Assembly (NCBI GenBank): GCA_949357655.1
Contig: CASHTG010000009.1
Location: 434,001-498,000 of the forward strand
Length of the DNA stretch: 64,000 nt
Reading direction: 5' to 3'
DNA from: Parascedosporium putredinis
Lineage: Eukaryota > Ascomycota > Sordariomycetes > Microascales > Microascaceae
Shown here: positions 25,147-36,507 of the stretch, one piece after another
How positions within the stretch are numbered: the stretch's first letter is position 1
Layout: every line of letters begins with the position of its first letter
The notes under the pieces: model-generated
Database searches by the model: none
Seen by the model: the letters and a program-made list of their open reading frames with translations, nothing else
What the model was told of the DNA's origin: nothing
Translations under genes and position numbers: made by a program

Positions 25147-26031
25147 AAGAGAAAAGAAAGGGAAGGGAAATAGGGGGCGGGTATGGAAGGGCGTCACGAG
25201 AACAAACAGAGGGAAAGTAATCGTGGTGGGTCGGTGGTTGGAAGCTTACCAAATGGTTAGATGATGATGGCGCGACTTCACAATCTCTTCATAAACCTCT
25301 GGCTTCTTTTTCTTTTTCTTCGCTCTTTTCGAACCCCAATCCTTCTCTTGTAACCCCTATTCCGCTGTACCAACCTTTTTTTCCCGGGAGTTTCTTGATT
25401 ACTTTTCAGTCCAGCATCGGTAGCGGGGAAACCAACGTATTTTTTATTAATCTTTCCTTCATCTCACACTCATCATACACGCAAACGCACAATGCCCGGC
25501 GGCTCATCCTGTCGTTCCATATGGTTCTCGTTCGTTTGCCACGCCCCTTCTGCTTGTTTTCTCTTTTCTTTTCCATAGGCAGCACAGCACATAAGAAGCA
25601 AAGCAATCTCTATCATACAACACCGTGTTGTCCCCAGGTGCACATCAAGTATCTTTTTTTCAAATGGGGGCGGAGAGGGGAGAATAGGATTCCTTACCTT
25701 TGTGCCGAGGTAAACTCTCCATGCTTCGGTCTAGACACTCGGTCTAGATTGCCATGTCAACACAATAACCCTCTTTAGAGCTGGGCAACGAATCCGAGCC
25801 ACGCTTTGATTCTCGGTCGGCTATCACCGCTGCGCGTAGGACACCAAGAGCGGAGCGCCAGCTCCGGCCCATACCAACTTTTAAAACTTGACATCCCGGC
25901 CCTTGGAATCACCGCTTCAAGCTCACTTCCCGGGGAACTTACTAGGAGCCTAACGAGATGTGCACAGCTTTTACCCCAAGAGCATAGCGGAAACTACGAG
26001 TAACGCCCCCTCCCACCTCTCTTTTGTCAGC
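25147..26031. other. Convergent 3' flanks of HID1 and the cysteine-rich gene
   Basis: About 0.9 kb between convergent genes. The left part is T-rich 3' flank of HID1 with T-runs near 25375 and 25440. At 25728-25751 the 10-mer TCGGTCTAGA occurs twice, 15 bases apart. No coding sequence is supported. Confidence 0.5.
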
Positions 26032-26952
26032 TCAGCTCCCAACCAGCGCATCGAGTGCAGCATCGACGTTGATCCCACCCCAGAGCCCATCTCCCTTCAC
26101 CCGCCTGGTGCCTTGGGCCCCATTCCACGCCAGCTGCGGCGCCCCGCCGCTCTCCTCAAACGCGCCGCCAACACCCGGTTCACCGCTTTTCCCAGCAGCA
26201 CTCTGGATGCCGGGTCGCTCCACAGGCGGCTCCAAACGTAAGACTTGAAGGCCAGGGCGCCAAGCACACGCCGCGCATGCCCGCACGCCAGGGCGTGGCC
26301 CCGCACTCCCGGAAAAAGGGCGCGTCATCGGTGCAGCACCCGCACGCGTACCCGTGCATGAGCACGTCGTTTTCGGCATCGCGGCACGCCGGCGCCTGCG
26401 AGTCGTCGGTCCCCGCGTGGTCAAAGGTGCCGGCGAGGAGCGTCTCCATGTCCGAGATGCCGAATGCGGCGTCGAACGAAGGGACGACAGATCGCGCGGC
26501 GAGCAGGAACGGCGTAAAGGAAGAGTACGCCGCTGGATCGGGCAGGCAGAAGCCAACGGCTTGGGTGGGCGAGAGCGGCGGCTGGAGAGTGGGTGAGACG
26601 GCATGGGCTCGTTTCCATGCTCTGGGGTGGGATGGAACGCCCCCTCCATATCTTGGCCGCTGAGGTGGCTTCCGTGCCTATAAGAGGGCACTCTGTGGGT
26701 CTGTTGCCTGCGGCGAGCGCGAACTGGATAGTTGAGGTATTCGTGCTCGCTGTTTCCTGCCTCAGATAAGCACGCATCGCCATCGTATCCCACTTCCCTC
26801 CTTCTGTCATCATGGCGATTGTTGAGCTTCCTTTTGCTAACTCCACGACTTCTATCTTGTTGGTAGGGATGGCGTCGACTGCTGGTCTGAAAAGCATTTT
26901 CGTGGGTAAAGTTACCGCGCCCGTCATCACGATATGCCCGTTTCCTCCCCAT
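26032..26952 (-). CDS. Cysteine-rich hypothetical protein (two frame changes)
   Basis: I do not recognise this protein. The ATG at 26952 starts a basic N-terminus (MGRKRAYRDDGRGNF; a KRKLNNRHDDRRRE segment) of about 120 residues in one frame. Protein-like sequence then continues in a second frame from about 26590 to 26190. It includes AFGISDMETLLAGTFDHAG and a cysteine cluster (HGYACGCCTDDAPFFREC, then GVC, AAC and ECC). The last part returns to the first frame and ends with INVDAALDALVGS at the stop 26032-26034. The total would be about 300 aa. The first change fits one missing base. The second needs an extra base or two missing ones, or an unseen intron. There is no signal peptide or membrane helix. 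Codon use resembles the neighbouring genes, which argues against chance. It is convergent with HID1. Confidence 0.45.
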   Translation of the reverse strand: MGRKRAYRDDGRGNFTHENAFQTSSRRHPYQQDRSRGVSKRKLNNRHDDRRREVGYDGDACLSEAGNSEHEYLNYPVRARRRQQTHRVPSYRHGSHLSGQDMEGAFHPTPEHGNEPMPSHPLSSRRSRPPKPLASACPIQRRTLPLRRSCSPRDLSSLRSTPHSASRTWRRSSPAPLTTRGPTTRRRRRAAMPKTTCSCTGTRAGAAPMTRPFSGSAGPRPGVRACAACAWRPGLQVLRLEPPVERPGIQSAAGKSGEPGVGGAFEESGGAPQLAWNGAQGTRRVKGDGLWGGINVDAALDALVGS

Positions 26953-27030
26953 AGTCGATTGGTTCTTCTTCTTCCCCGTCCTAAGATGTGCAACAAGGGG
27001 CTCGTGTTTAATAGAGCGGGTTCGTCGCAA

Positions 27031-30000
27031 ACCGGCTCGTGAAGCTCGTGAATCTATTCCCTAGCGTTTGCCACTCCGTTCGTCATAAATCGTGGGTGAC
27101 AGCATTGCCAACTTTGTGTGCCATCATCTACCGCGCCTGTATCTGAGATTGCGAGATTCCGTCGATTATATCAGTATTGGGAAACAAAACAGCTGCCTTA
27201 GCAATGAAGCCATTGTGGACGTCTAGAGGCTTCTTCTTAGCCGTCCAGCAAAGAGCCTATCATGGTCACACCTAGTATAATGGACATCACCCTTCCCTCT
27301 TACTTTATACTCTTTCCTTCATACACCTCACGATCCTTTGTTGTCAACCCGCCATTGTTGCCCAGATGCCTTGTTAGTCAAGCCAGGTTTGAAACGTGTG
27401 CATTGTGCCCACAAAAACAGCACAGCCTCTGTGGCTGAAAGAAACACATAAGTCGAACAAAAGGTAGAATAGTGAAGGGTTGTGCAGAAACATTCTTCTT
27501 TCTTTGGTGACTTGTTTGACATAACAAGAGTGACAATCTGGCAGACTCACCCCAATATCTCTCCGACTGTCAAGATGGGGCTGGAACAGCTTGTGCTTCC
27601 CATCCCTTGATACCTCCCTCCCTCCGCCAATTTCCCCCTCCACAGTTCTTGTGGACGGCTTCACCCACACAGATGTAACTCGAGGCAAAGGGTGTGCAAC
27701 ATGACCGAAGCTGTCGTCATGGGGGTGGGGCTGTAGCGGGAGCAGAAGTTGGCGCCGGACTTTGTTTTTTTCTTTTTGCTTTCGGCCGTCCGGGGCTGAG
27801 ACAGCCGCAGGAACGCGGTGTTTCCACACCTCTGTCTCCGCTATTAGAAAAATGTGGGATGCACCTAGTATTAGGTATGACCCAACACTAAGAGGGAACA
27901 TGAGTGCCCTTCTTGCCTTCGCTTATACCCTAGGACTGATTATCGCCGATTTATGGAGTGGCGCTTCTGTGCACTAGTTCAAACTCAGGGCCAGGAACGT
28001 AGGATAAGCTCTAGTCGAGAAAGAGAGAGAGGTGAAAAGGCGCCGTTCAAACTTGATCGTCACGCAAGTGTCTTGTGCCTGGATTAGTCGTATTTCGCCA
28101 TGTTAAAACTTTCGCTGCGAAGCGGTTGGAACATTGCAGTTTAAGCCCCCAAGAATAGGAGCATCCGGCCCCGGCCAAGCAACTGCGAAGAGTCGCGTCC
28201 ACCTACTGTTTTCCCTCGAAAAAGCAACGCCGCTTTAGTGGGTGGGTAGCCTTATATCCACTTCGAGCCACGAGCGTGGTGAGCGCCAAACATAGACACC
28301 GGTATCGTGGCCTTACGGCCGAGCCTTGTCCTCCAGAATACCCTGGCTGACTCCTCGTAAAGAGAGTCAAGCCCTCGCGCTTAGTCCCACAACTTATGCA
28401 GTGCCTTAAGGCCATTAGGTTGTACCTAGGACATGAAGGTTTTTCTCTGTTTCTCGTCGGCAGCTATGATTGGGTCCTTTTCCGCCATTGTAGTAAACTC
28501 TCGGTCGGCCTAATAAGAATGCCAGTTGGCTGAGTCTAGGCTTTCGCAAATCTTCATGCTGAGATTAGTCCGAGGCCACAAAGAACTATTTTCTCTCGTT
28601 ATGTCTCATACTTCTCAATACAAGAGGTGAAATAAAATTCAAATGAGGAAGTCCTTTTCTTATTGGGGGGGTTTGCAGAGAGCTCGCTGGCATCCATCGA
28701 TACTGGTATCGTTGCATGGCGTAGCAGTGAGGTCCTACTTCATGGACAGGCGTTGCTGAAAAGCTCGTCGCATCATCGTCTAGAGCTCCGAAGAGGCTGC
28801 AGCACAGATCCCAGAGTCTAGATAAACCACTACATGTATGTGTCTTGTACGTTCTCAAGCGTCAATTTGAGCTCTACACGCATCATGGGGTCTCGATGAG
28901 TCAAGATGTCAAGAAAGATCAGATTGCACTTCAGAATAGAGGGTCCTCGGCTTCCTTTTTGTTTCTTTTGTGCTCTATTTTCTCTGCCTACCGAGGTACT
29001 CATTCGTATATCTGGCATATTAACACATACCCTCCTGTTTGAGAACAGTGGTAATATCAGTACAGCCGTTGCCCGGTTCCTCGGAAATATTGTGTTCATA
29101 TTCGTGTCTTTGAGAGTCACCATGGACTGAACTCGTTTTTGTGCTTTGGGTGGGGGCTCAAAACGCTGGGGTTGAGTTGAGAATAGCCCAAACAGGGGTT
29201 GAAACCCAGCTTAGTGCGGCGGCTGCTAAGGATTTCTAGGGAACGCCTTGCACAAGTAATCGCTTCTGAAACCAGACGCATCCACCCGGTCAGCGCCCAA
29301 ATGCTGGTCTCGTCGAACAAGGTCAGCCAGAAATGTAACCATTTGGAGGATGGCGCAAGAGCCTCCGAGATAGATCCCTACCACCCGGACAGGGTAGCTT
29401 GCAGGGTATTCTGTTCCTAGCTTGAATCAAGATAAGCCAGCTGGCTGAAGCGGAAGTTGAGGGACATAGAGCAATAGCCTAGCCTCCGGGATGGCTCGCT
29501 GCGACAGGCCCTGGGAACGAGGATAAAAGATCCATCGATGAGCCTCGAAGTGTGCGGTTCCTTAATACAAGCAGTACCACCAAGTACTCGGTCAAGAAGT
29601 CCGCCTGCATGCATTCCCTCCCCTCTCAGCAGATGTGTGGGACTCGGAGATACCGTTACCTCAAAGGGAATGCCAAAGGCTTTCAAACGATGTGGGAAAG
29701 AAGAGAAGTGCGCTTCGCGTCATGCCCAACCTCGTACTCGCCTCCATGCATAATGACTGGGGAGTGAGTAACTCGTGTGCGCTTTTCGCATCCTTGGTCG
29801 TTGATCTTTTCTAGACCTCTGCACTTTGGGTAAGACGCAAAGGGCTGCCCTTTGGGTCGACTTCGGTGAAAGCCGGCAGGTTGCGGATGGGGATTGAAAC
29901 AGCTCGGATTGGTCCGTTAGGACGATGGTTTTCTTTACAAAAAAATCTTTCTCCTCCTTTGTTACTTTCGCCTGTCAGCTAGACCCAAAACCGCTTCCCT

Positions 30001-32880
30001 TGGGTCTCCCGTCAAGGCTAATATGAAGGGCGTCTACGCACGGGAGACTAGACTTCGCTAAAGCGAATGTGAATCCCCTGCGCCTCCATCCCGCTTCGGA
30101 GTATTTTAACTTCCCTCTCCTAATGGTTTTTTCTTTCCTTTTTTGTTGGGATCGAAAAAACGATGGTTCGGGACAATGGGATGATGAATGGTGAGGAACT
30201 TCCAACGTTCCATTTTCTCGGCCCTCTAAACCGTGTGCATGTCATCGACATCCTAATTGCGTATTCATTGCATCTCTTGGACCGGATTAGGGATAGAGGA
30301 GGCAAAATGGAGAAGAAGAAAAAAGACAATCGACCGAGATCCAACGTCAAAATTTTTCCTTCCTTCCTCACCCGCACGGTTATCGGAAACGAGACATGGA
30401 AGGCGCAAAGGTCTCGACCGGAACTATCTTGCCAGGCTCCAGATGCTACATGAGCTGCATCGATGTCTGTGATGGAGCATGTGGGCTGGTCTTGGGTCCC
30501 TGAGTTGGGAAGTCGCAACGGCGCGGATGATGATGGGAAGCTAGTGCAACAATGTAGAACAGTTACACGAAGTAATATTGTGTAGGACCACGTTCAAAGG
30601 AAACGACGCAACTCGCACTTTCCTTGACAAATTCGCCGAGAAATTGGTAGGGGACGGGCAAGACGGGCGATGTGAGTAGTGAGCCTACTTGATGATCATT
30701 ACCTTGATCAATGTCAATCCTTTGACGAGGAGGCCCGGTGCCGCAAGCTGTCTTCGATTCGGGGCTCGATCTGAGAATGTCGTCCATGGCTGGCCAATTG
30801 ATGGCCTGTTGAAGACGCACAATCCACCAGGTTGAGGTGCGTGGCCATGGTAACGCCGCCAAGCGATGACGCTAGGTTTGGCACTTGGGTTAGTTGATCC
30901 TAGTCCCAAAGCTCTCGGAGCAAGCCTAGCGAGGTACGAGAAGCTCAGGCCGCACTCAGATCAACTGACCCCAACAATGCACTAGAGGTAAGCATTTTAC
31001 ATTTACACTACAGGTCCTAGGCTCCAGGACGACCTCGATGCATTCTTTTTAGTCCAAAGAAAAAGAATTTCTGGAGAAAAGCTAAAAAGAGTCAACTAAC
31101 TTTTTCCTCCTCGATTCGGAAGGGGAGCTTTCCGGCTGTCTGCTCCCTCGCCTATCACGCAAAAAAGCTCGTCGTTGCAGCTGTGTCGCCATGCCGACAG
31201 ATAGATGGACATTGGCAGAGAGGAAGGGTGACGCATGTAATCTCGGGATATGACTCCCTGGTGGTGTTATCGTAATGACATGCATTGCGCGCCGCTGAGG
31301 GTGGGAAACAAAACCTTGTGGTGCCTTGAGCTATCCGCGCTTCTCGTTCGATGGGTCAATGCCCCCCTTCCGAGTTCTCTGAGTCTTGCAGATAATACCC
31401 AGGTACACCAACCCCATTATATCAAAACTTGCCGTAACCGTTGAGGGTCTTCTTCCATTTTAGCTCCAACAGATCAATTCGTCGGGAGAACAGGGGCGGA
31501 GAGTGGAGCCTTCAACAATCTTTCCATGTCAATGCATTGCCTCTGGCTCCATCGACTAGACGCGAAAGGAGAAATGCGGGCCTTGGATCAACGACACCAA
31601 TACACTTGCTCGAGAATAAGTACGAAGTATATTATTAGGTTGATGCGGGATTGGAATAGCCCAGGACAATAACGCGCGGTCTCTCTCACTCCTGAAGGCG
31701 GGAGCGATCCCAATGCATCGTCAAACCTGAGAACAGTTGGGCCCTGCCAGCGCTTGGAGTCGGGAGTATTGGGGAGTATACTGAAGGATGACCGGCAAGC
31801 TCGGTACGAGGGAGTGGCAATGGCAAATGCTGAGTTGGGAAAGGAAGGGCTAGGAAATAATGCCCCGAGGCCGGCGACTCAAGAAGAAGAAAAATTGCGT
31901 AGGCTGGGCTTATTTTCGGAGCCTGGTTATTTAGCAGAGACAGAACGGGCGGAACCCAAGACACCATCCAAGTAGTGAAGCCATCGTGAACAAGGTTGCC
32001 AGATCCAACGAAAATCAAGCTTCAACCAAGTCTCTCCGGGAAAATCTCTCCATAGCCTCTCTCTCTCTCTATCTTCATTTTCCCCTTCTCCATTCTCAAA
32101 CTAGAGAGTCTTTCAAAAGGCACACGTACTGCGCAAAAACTTATCTCTCTCAAGCTCTTATCGTTATCTGCGCTTTGTTTGCCGATGGCGGTTAGTTCCC
32201 CTTGAGAGCTGCATCCTTGTAAGCTCGCTTGGGTGGGGTTTCCATCACTGGCAGGAACATGAGGGTACGTACGGGCGACGGAGCGTAATACCGGACAGGC
32301 CTCGCCACTGCCCTACGCCGACCTGTCCGCATTGGGTTTAGTGATCCTCCAGAGCTGTATCTTCTACATGAGTTAACCCCTGTTGGCTCTGAGCATCATG
32401 AGGAGGTTTCCACATGTTTCTCTTCCAGGCTTGCGGGTGTTCGCGTGTACTCTGTACCGCACCGCGGAACGTCGAGCAATGAAATGGATCGGTTTGAATC
32501 GCATCACACCATGAATTGATCTCTTGGCGTTTGGTGTTTCCCAGGAAGCCCCGGGGAGCCCAGCTCTGGGAGAAGAATAAGGTGCAGAGCTTCCAAAAGA
32601 GGAAAAAAGTTGACGAACTTTGAATTGATACCCACATCCATTGTCTCAGCCATTGCACACCCCCTTCTCCTCCGCAGCGCCCCTCCAGTGGCATGTCCGC
32701 TAGTATCGAGCCAAAGAAGAAAAAAAAAAGCCGCTTGGGTCTCCTCCATCATCCACTCTCCATGGGGCGGGGCCGAGATAGCTTTCCTCTTGGTAGCCCA
32801 TAGTAAGCTCCTGGTCCAAGACGCCGTCTTTCAGCCAGCACCAGATCCCATCGTGATGATGCAGGCAGGCAAGCACTTGT
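27031..32880. other. Gene-poor block of about 6 kb
   Basis: No convincing gene in either strand. Composition is close to half GC, without the CT-rich leaders seen beside the real genes. Open frames are short, mostly lack ATG and show no family motif. One minus-strand piece near 30720-30840 reads as a plausible short exon ending at a GTAATG donor, but no partner exon was found. A stem-loop lies at 32292-32329. The block may hold decayed sequence; no terminal repeats or transposase motifs were seen. Confidence 0.4.
32292..32329. repeat. Inverted repeat CGGACAGG / CCTGTCCG
   Basis: Two perfect 8-base arms (32292-32299 and 32322-32329) are separated by 22 bases. The CGG ends resemble half-sites of Zn2Cys6 transcription factors, but the length and spacing could also be chance. 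Confidence 0.3.
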
Positions 32881-32928
32881 TGCCACTAGTAAAATGAGGT
32901 CCCGGTCGTACTCCCGCCGCTCGGTTGT

Positions 32929-32942
32929 ATAAAAATATATAC
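32929..32942 (+). promoter_or_regulatory. TATA-like element ahead of the glycogen synthase leader
   Basis: TATAAAAATATATA lies about 1.1 kb upstream of the glycogen synthase ATG and is followed directly by a long C/T-rich stretch (about 32945-34050) typical of fungal leaders. It could be the core promoter, which would give a leader of about 1.1 kb, possibly with an intron. This is inference from sequence only. Confidence 0.35.
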
Positions 32943-33756
32943 CATCCCTCCAACCCGACACCTCTACTGAACTGTGACTCGATCTTGTCCCTCCTCCCGC
33001 TCTTCGGTTGACCGCCGCCTCTGCTCGCCTTCTCCGCCCCCTCCAATCCCGTGTCACCTCTTTCGCGCATCCCTAATCTATTCCCGATAGCGGCCAGGAG
33101 CTTTCCCTGACTTGAGCTTCCTCTTCCTCGATAAAAGCAAGCCCGCCTCTTTCTCTCACCACCTCCTCCGAACTGTCTCGCATCCCTCTTTTTTCTTTTT
33201 CCTCTCTCTCGAACCAACATAAGGAGCAGCCCTGTACTCTTGGGTTGCATGCGCATTTGAATCTGAATCCCGCCTGCCATTCCTGCATCGCCGTTGTAAT
33301 TTTCTCTCGTCCAACTTTTCTCTGTCTCAGCCCGCTCCCGTCTTCTCTCTCGCCTCTTTATCCTTCTTCTTTTTTTTTCCCCCCTTGACACGATCTCCGC
33401 TATACTCCTCTATCTTCTTTCTTTGCGCGTGGATTCCGACTAGCAAACTCTTCTCGCCCCTGTGGTTCCTTGCTCGTCACCGACCTAGACCTTGCTAGTT
33501 GGGAGCTCCTCGACCCCTCGCCCCATAGCTCCATCGCTCCTCCCCTGCCCTCTCGAGCCGGGTGCATCGTCGACCCGCTTTCCAATCCAAGCTTCCCACA
33601 GGCCAATTGCTAGTGAGTATTGACCAGAGCTCCCCTCCCTTCCAATCTATTACACGAGCATCCCCTGCCGCATCGCATTCCGAACTCTCGCCCGCACTGT
33701 TCGCTTTTTATCCAACCACTCAGTCTGCTCAATTATCCCTCCCACCTCGAGCATGT

Positions 33757-33764
33757 TGACGTCA
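33757..33764. promoter_or_regulatory. CRE palindrome TGACGTCA
   Basis: A perfect 8-base ATF/CREB-type site sits 293 bases upstream of the glycogen synthase ATG. Fungal bZIP factors of the Atf1/Sko1 class bind this sequence. Whether it lies in promoter or leader depends on the unknown transcription start. Confidence 0.4.
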
Positions 33765-34056
33765 GTGAAATGCGACCATGCCCGCCTCCCTCACTCAAGT
33801 ACCTCTGCCGTTCTTAAGCTGACGCGAGCCTCTATTTTTCCCCTCTGCTTCCTCGACCCTAGATCACCTGTTTTTCCTCTTCGAACGAATTCGAACCCTC
33901 GGAATCCGATTCGATCCATCGAAGCAAAAGAATTCTTGAATATTTCTTCTATCCTAACTTACCGAGCATCAGTCTCTCTCACACTTTCAGAAGCATCCTC
34001 GTTCGTGCTCTCTCTCTCCCAAAAACTGTGTCTTGGGGGACTAGCAGCAGACCAAA

Positions 34057-36507
34057 ATGTCGGCTCCTACTCAGCATGGAGATGCGGTCGCCCGGGGCAC
34101 CACTACCCGCGACATGCATAACCACCTTCTCTTTGAGATTGCCACCGAAGTTGCAAACCGAGGTATGTGAGGTGTAGATAGGCTGCTCTCCCTCAGGTTG
34201 AAGTGAGCAGCAAGCAAAGCGCAACTTTCTAATACTGAAAAACAAACAGTTGGTGGTATCTACTCCGTTCTCAAGTCCAAGGCTCCTGTCACCACCCTCG
34301 AATATGGTGACCGATATACGTTAATCGGTCCTCTGAACCGACGATCCGTAAGCTAGACCCCCACTTCCTTCTAACCGCTAGAGCTAGTTTGGGCCGTTTT
34401 AGACGCAACGCGAACTGACTGATGCTCTACCCGCCAGGCCGCTGTTGAGGTTGAAGAGATTGAGCCCACATCGCCCGAGATCAAAGCCACGATAGACTCG
34501 ATGAAGGAGCGTGGTGTTGACATTGTCTACGGCCGATGGCTTGTCGAAGGTGCTCCCCGCGTCATCTTGATCGACACTTCCACTGGCTACAAGTGGCTGG
34601 ATGAGTGGAAGCGTGACCTCTGGGATGTCGCCGGTATCCCCTCTCCTCCCGATGATCATGAGACTAATGAGGCTATCGTCTTTGGCTACCTCGTAGCGTG
34701 GTTCCTGGGAGAGTTTGTCTGTCATGAGAAGAAAACGGCTGTAATTGCCCACTTCCACGAGTGGCTGGCTGGTGTTGCCCTCCTCTGTGCAAGGCGCGCA
34801 AGATCGATGTGACCACCGTCTTTACTACACACGCCACCATTCTCGGCCGCTACCTTTGCGCAGGCTCGGTCGATTTTTACAACCACCTCCAGTGGTTCGA
34901 TGTGGACCACGAGGCTGGCAAGCGCGGCATCTACCACAGGTACTGCATTGAAAGGGCCTCGGCGCACTCTTCCGACGTCTTCACCACAGTCTCCCACATT
35001 ACCGCCTATGAGAGCGAGCACCTTCTCAAGAGGAAGCCCGACGGCGTCCTGCCCAACGGCCTCAACGTGACCAAGTTCGCCGCCGCCCACGAATTCCAGA
35101 ACCTACACCAGGCTTCTAAGGAAAAGCTCCACGACTTTGTGCGAGGCCATTTCTACGGTCACCTTGACTTCGATCTCGACAACACCCTCTACTTCTTCAC
35201 CGCCGGTCGTTACGAGTTCAGGAATAAGGGCGTGGACATGTTCATCGAGTCCCTGGCCCGCCTCAACCACCGCCTCAAGGCTGCGGGAAGCAACCTCACT
35301 GTAGTAGCCTTCATCATCATGCCCGCCCAGACTACCCATCTTACCGCGGAGTCGCTCAAGGGACAGGCCGTCATCAAATCTTTGCGGGAAGCCGTCAGCG
35401 TCATCGAGCGCAACATCGGCAAGCGCCTGTACGAGCGTGCCCTCCGATGGCACGACGGCGACTCCTCCCCGAGGAGAAGGACCTTCTTACGAACCAAGAA
35501 AAGGTTGACCTTCGAAGGCGCCTGTTCAGCATGAAGCGCTCGGCCCTTCCTCCCATCGTCACCCACAACATGGTCAACGACCACGAAGACCCCATCCTGA
35601 ACCAGCTCCGTCGTGTCAAACTTTTCAATGACCGCGAGGATCGGGTCAAGGTCGTTTTCCACCCCGAGTTCCTCAACTCTTCCAACCCCGTCCTCCCCTC
35701 GACTACGATGAATTCGTTCGCGGCACCCACATGGGCGTCTTCCCCTCCTACTACGAGCCCTGGGGCTACACCCCGGCCGAGTGTACCGTCATGGGCGTGC
35801 CTAGCATCACCACCAACCTTTCCGGCTTTGGCTGCTACATGGAAGAGCTCCTGGACTGCGGCCCCGAGTACGGCATCTTTATCGTTGATCGTCGCATGAA
35901 GGGCGTCGACGACTCGGTGAATCAAATGACCGACTTCATGTTTGAGTACTGCCTCAAGAGTCGCCGAGAGCGCATCAACCAGAGGAATCGCACCGAGAGG
36001 CTCAGCGATCTCCTCGATTGGAGAAGGATGGGACTCGAGTATAGCAAGGCCCGCCAACTTGCTCTCAGGCGCGCTTATCCTAACGAGTTTTCCGAGGACG
36101 ACGTCGTCTGGGACTGGGTCCCCGGCGTGAAGCAGAAGATTGGCAGGCCTTTCTCTGTTCCCGGCTCTCCCGGTGCTCGCAAGGGCACGATGACCCCGGC
36201 GACTTTGCTAGTCTTCAAGAAGGCAGGGAAGGCTTGAGCACGGAGGATTATATCGCTTGGAAGCTTCAGTAAGTTTTGTTTGTCCTTGCCTTTTTTTTTT
36301 TTTTTTTTTTGCGCGCCCCTCCTTTCACTTTAACTACTGTAAATATCCGAGTCCGCTTGCGACTAACACATGTCATGATTTGATAGGGACGAACATGAGG
36401 ACGAGTACGACCACGACTTTTCAGTGGCGGTTCGACCGAAGCCTTCAGGTCCCGCGAGTCCAGTAGACACACCGAAGGTGAATGCTGTCGACGACCACAA
36501 CGATTAA
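34057..36507 (+). CDS. GSY1: Glycogen synthase (GT3 family)
   Basis: Transfers glucose from UDP-glucose to the growing alpha-1,4 glucan in the cytosol; the storage-carbohydrate enzyme called gsn in Neurospora and GSY in yeast. Exons are 34057-34162, 34250-34347, 34438-36268 and 36387-36507, giving 719 aa after correction. Visible family features: EIATEVANRVGGIYSVLKSK at the N-terminus (sugar-nucleotide loop), HFHEW, TTHATILGRYL, NGLNVTKFAA, FFTAGRYEFRNKG and the catalytic EX7E motif in YEPWGYTPAE. The last exon encodes an acidic then Pro/Ser-rich tail, where yeast enzymes carry inhibitory phosphorylation sites. Four frame breaks near 34785, 35470, 35695 and 36192 each fit one missing C in a C-rich run. 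The long CT-rich leader, the upstream CRE and an overlapping upstream ORF suggest regulation, though this is unproven. Confidence 0.97.

Noticed and set aside
27374..27901. 175-codon minus-strand frame
   Set aside because: No protein-like pattern or family motif, and it is not supported by codon use like that of neighbouring genes.
29190..29215. Sequence like a tRNA T-arm (GGGGTTGAAACCC)
   Set aside because: The invariant C of the T-loop is replaced, and no D-arm or acceptor pairing is found upstream.
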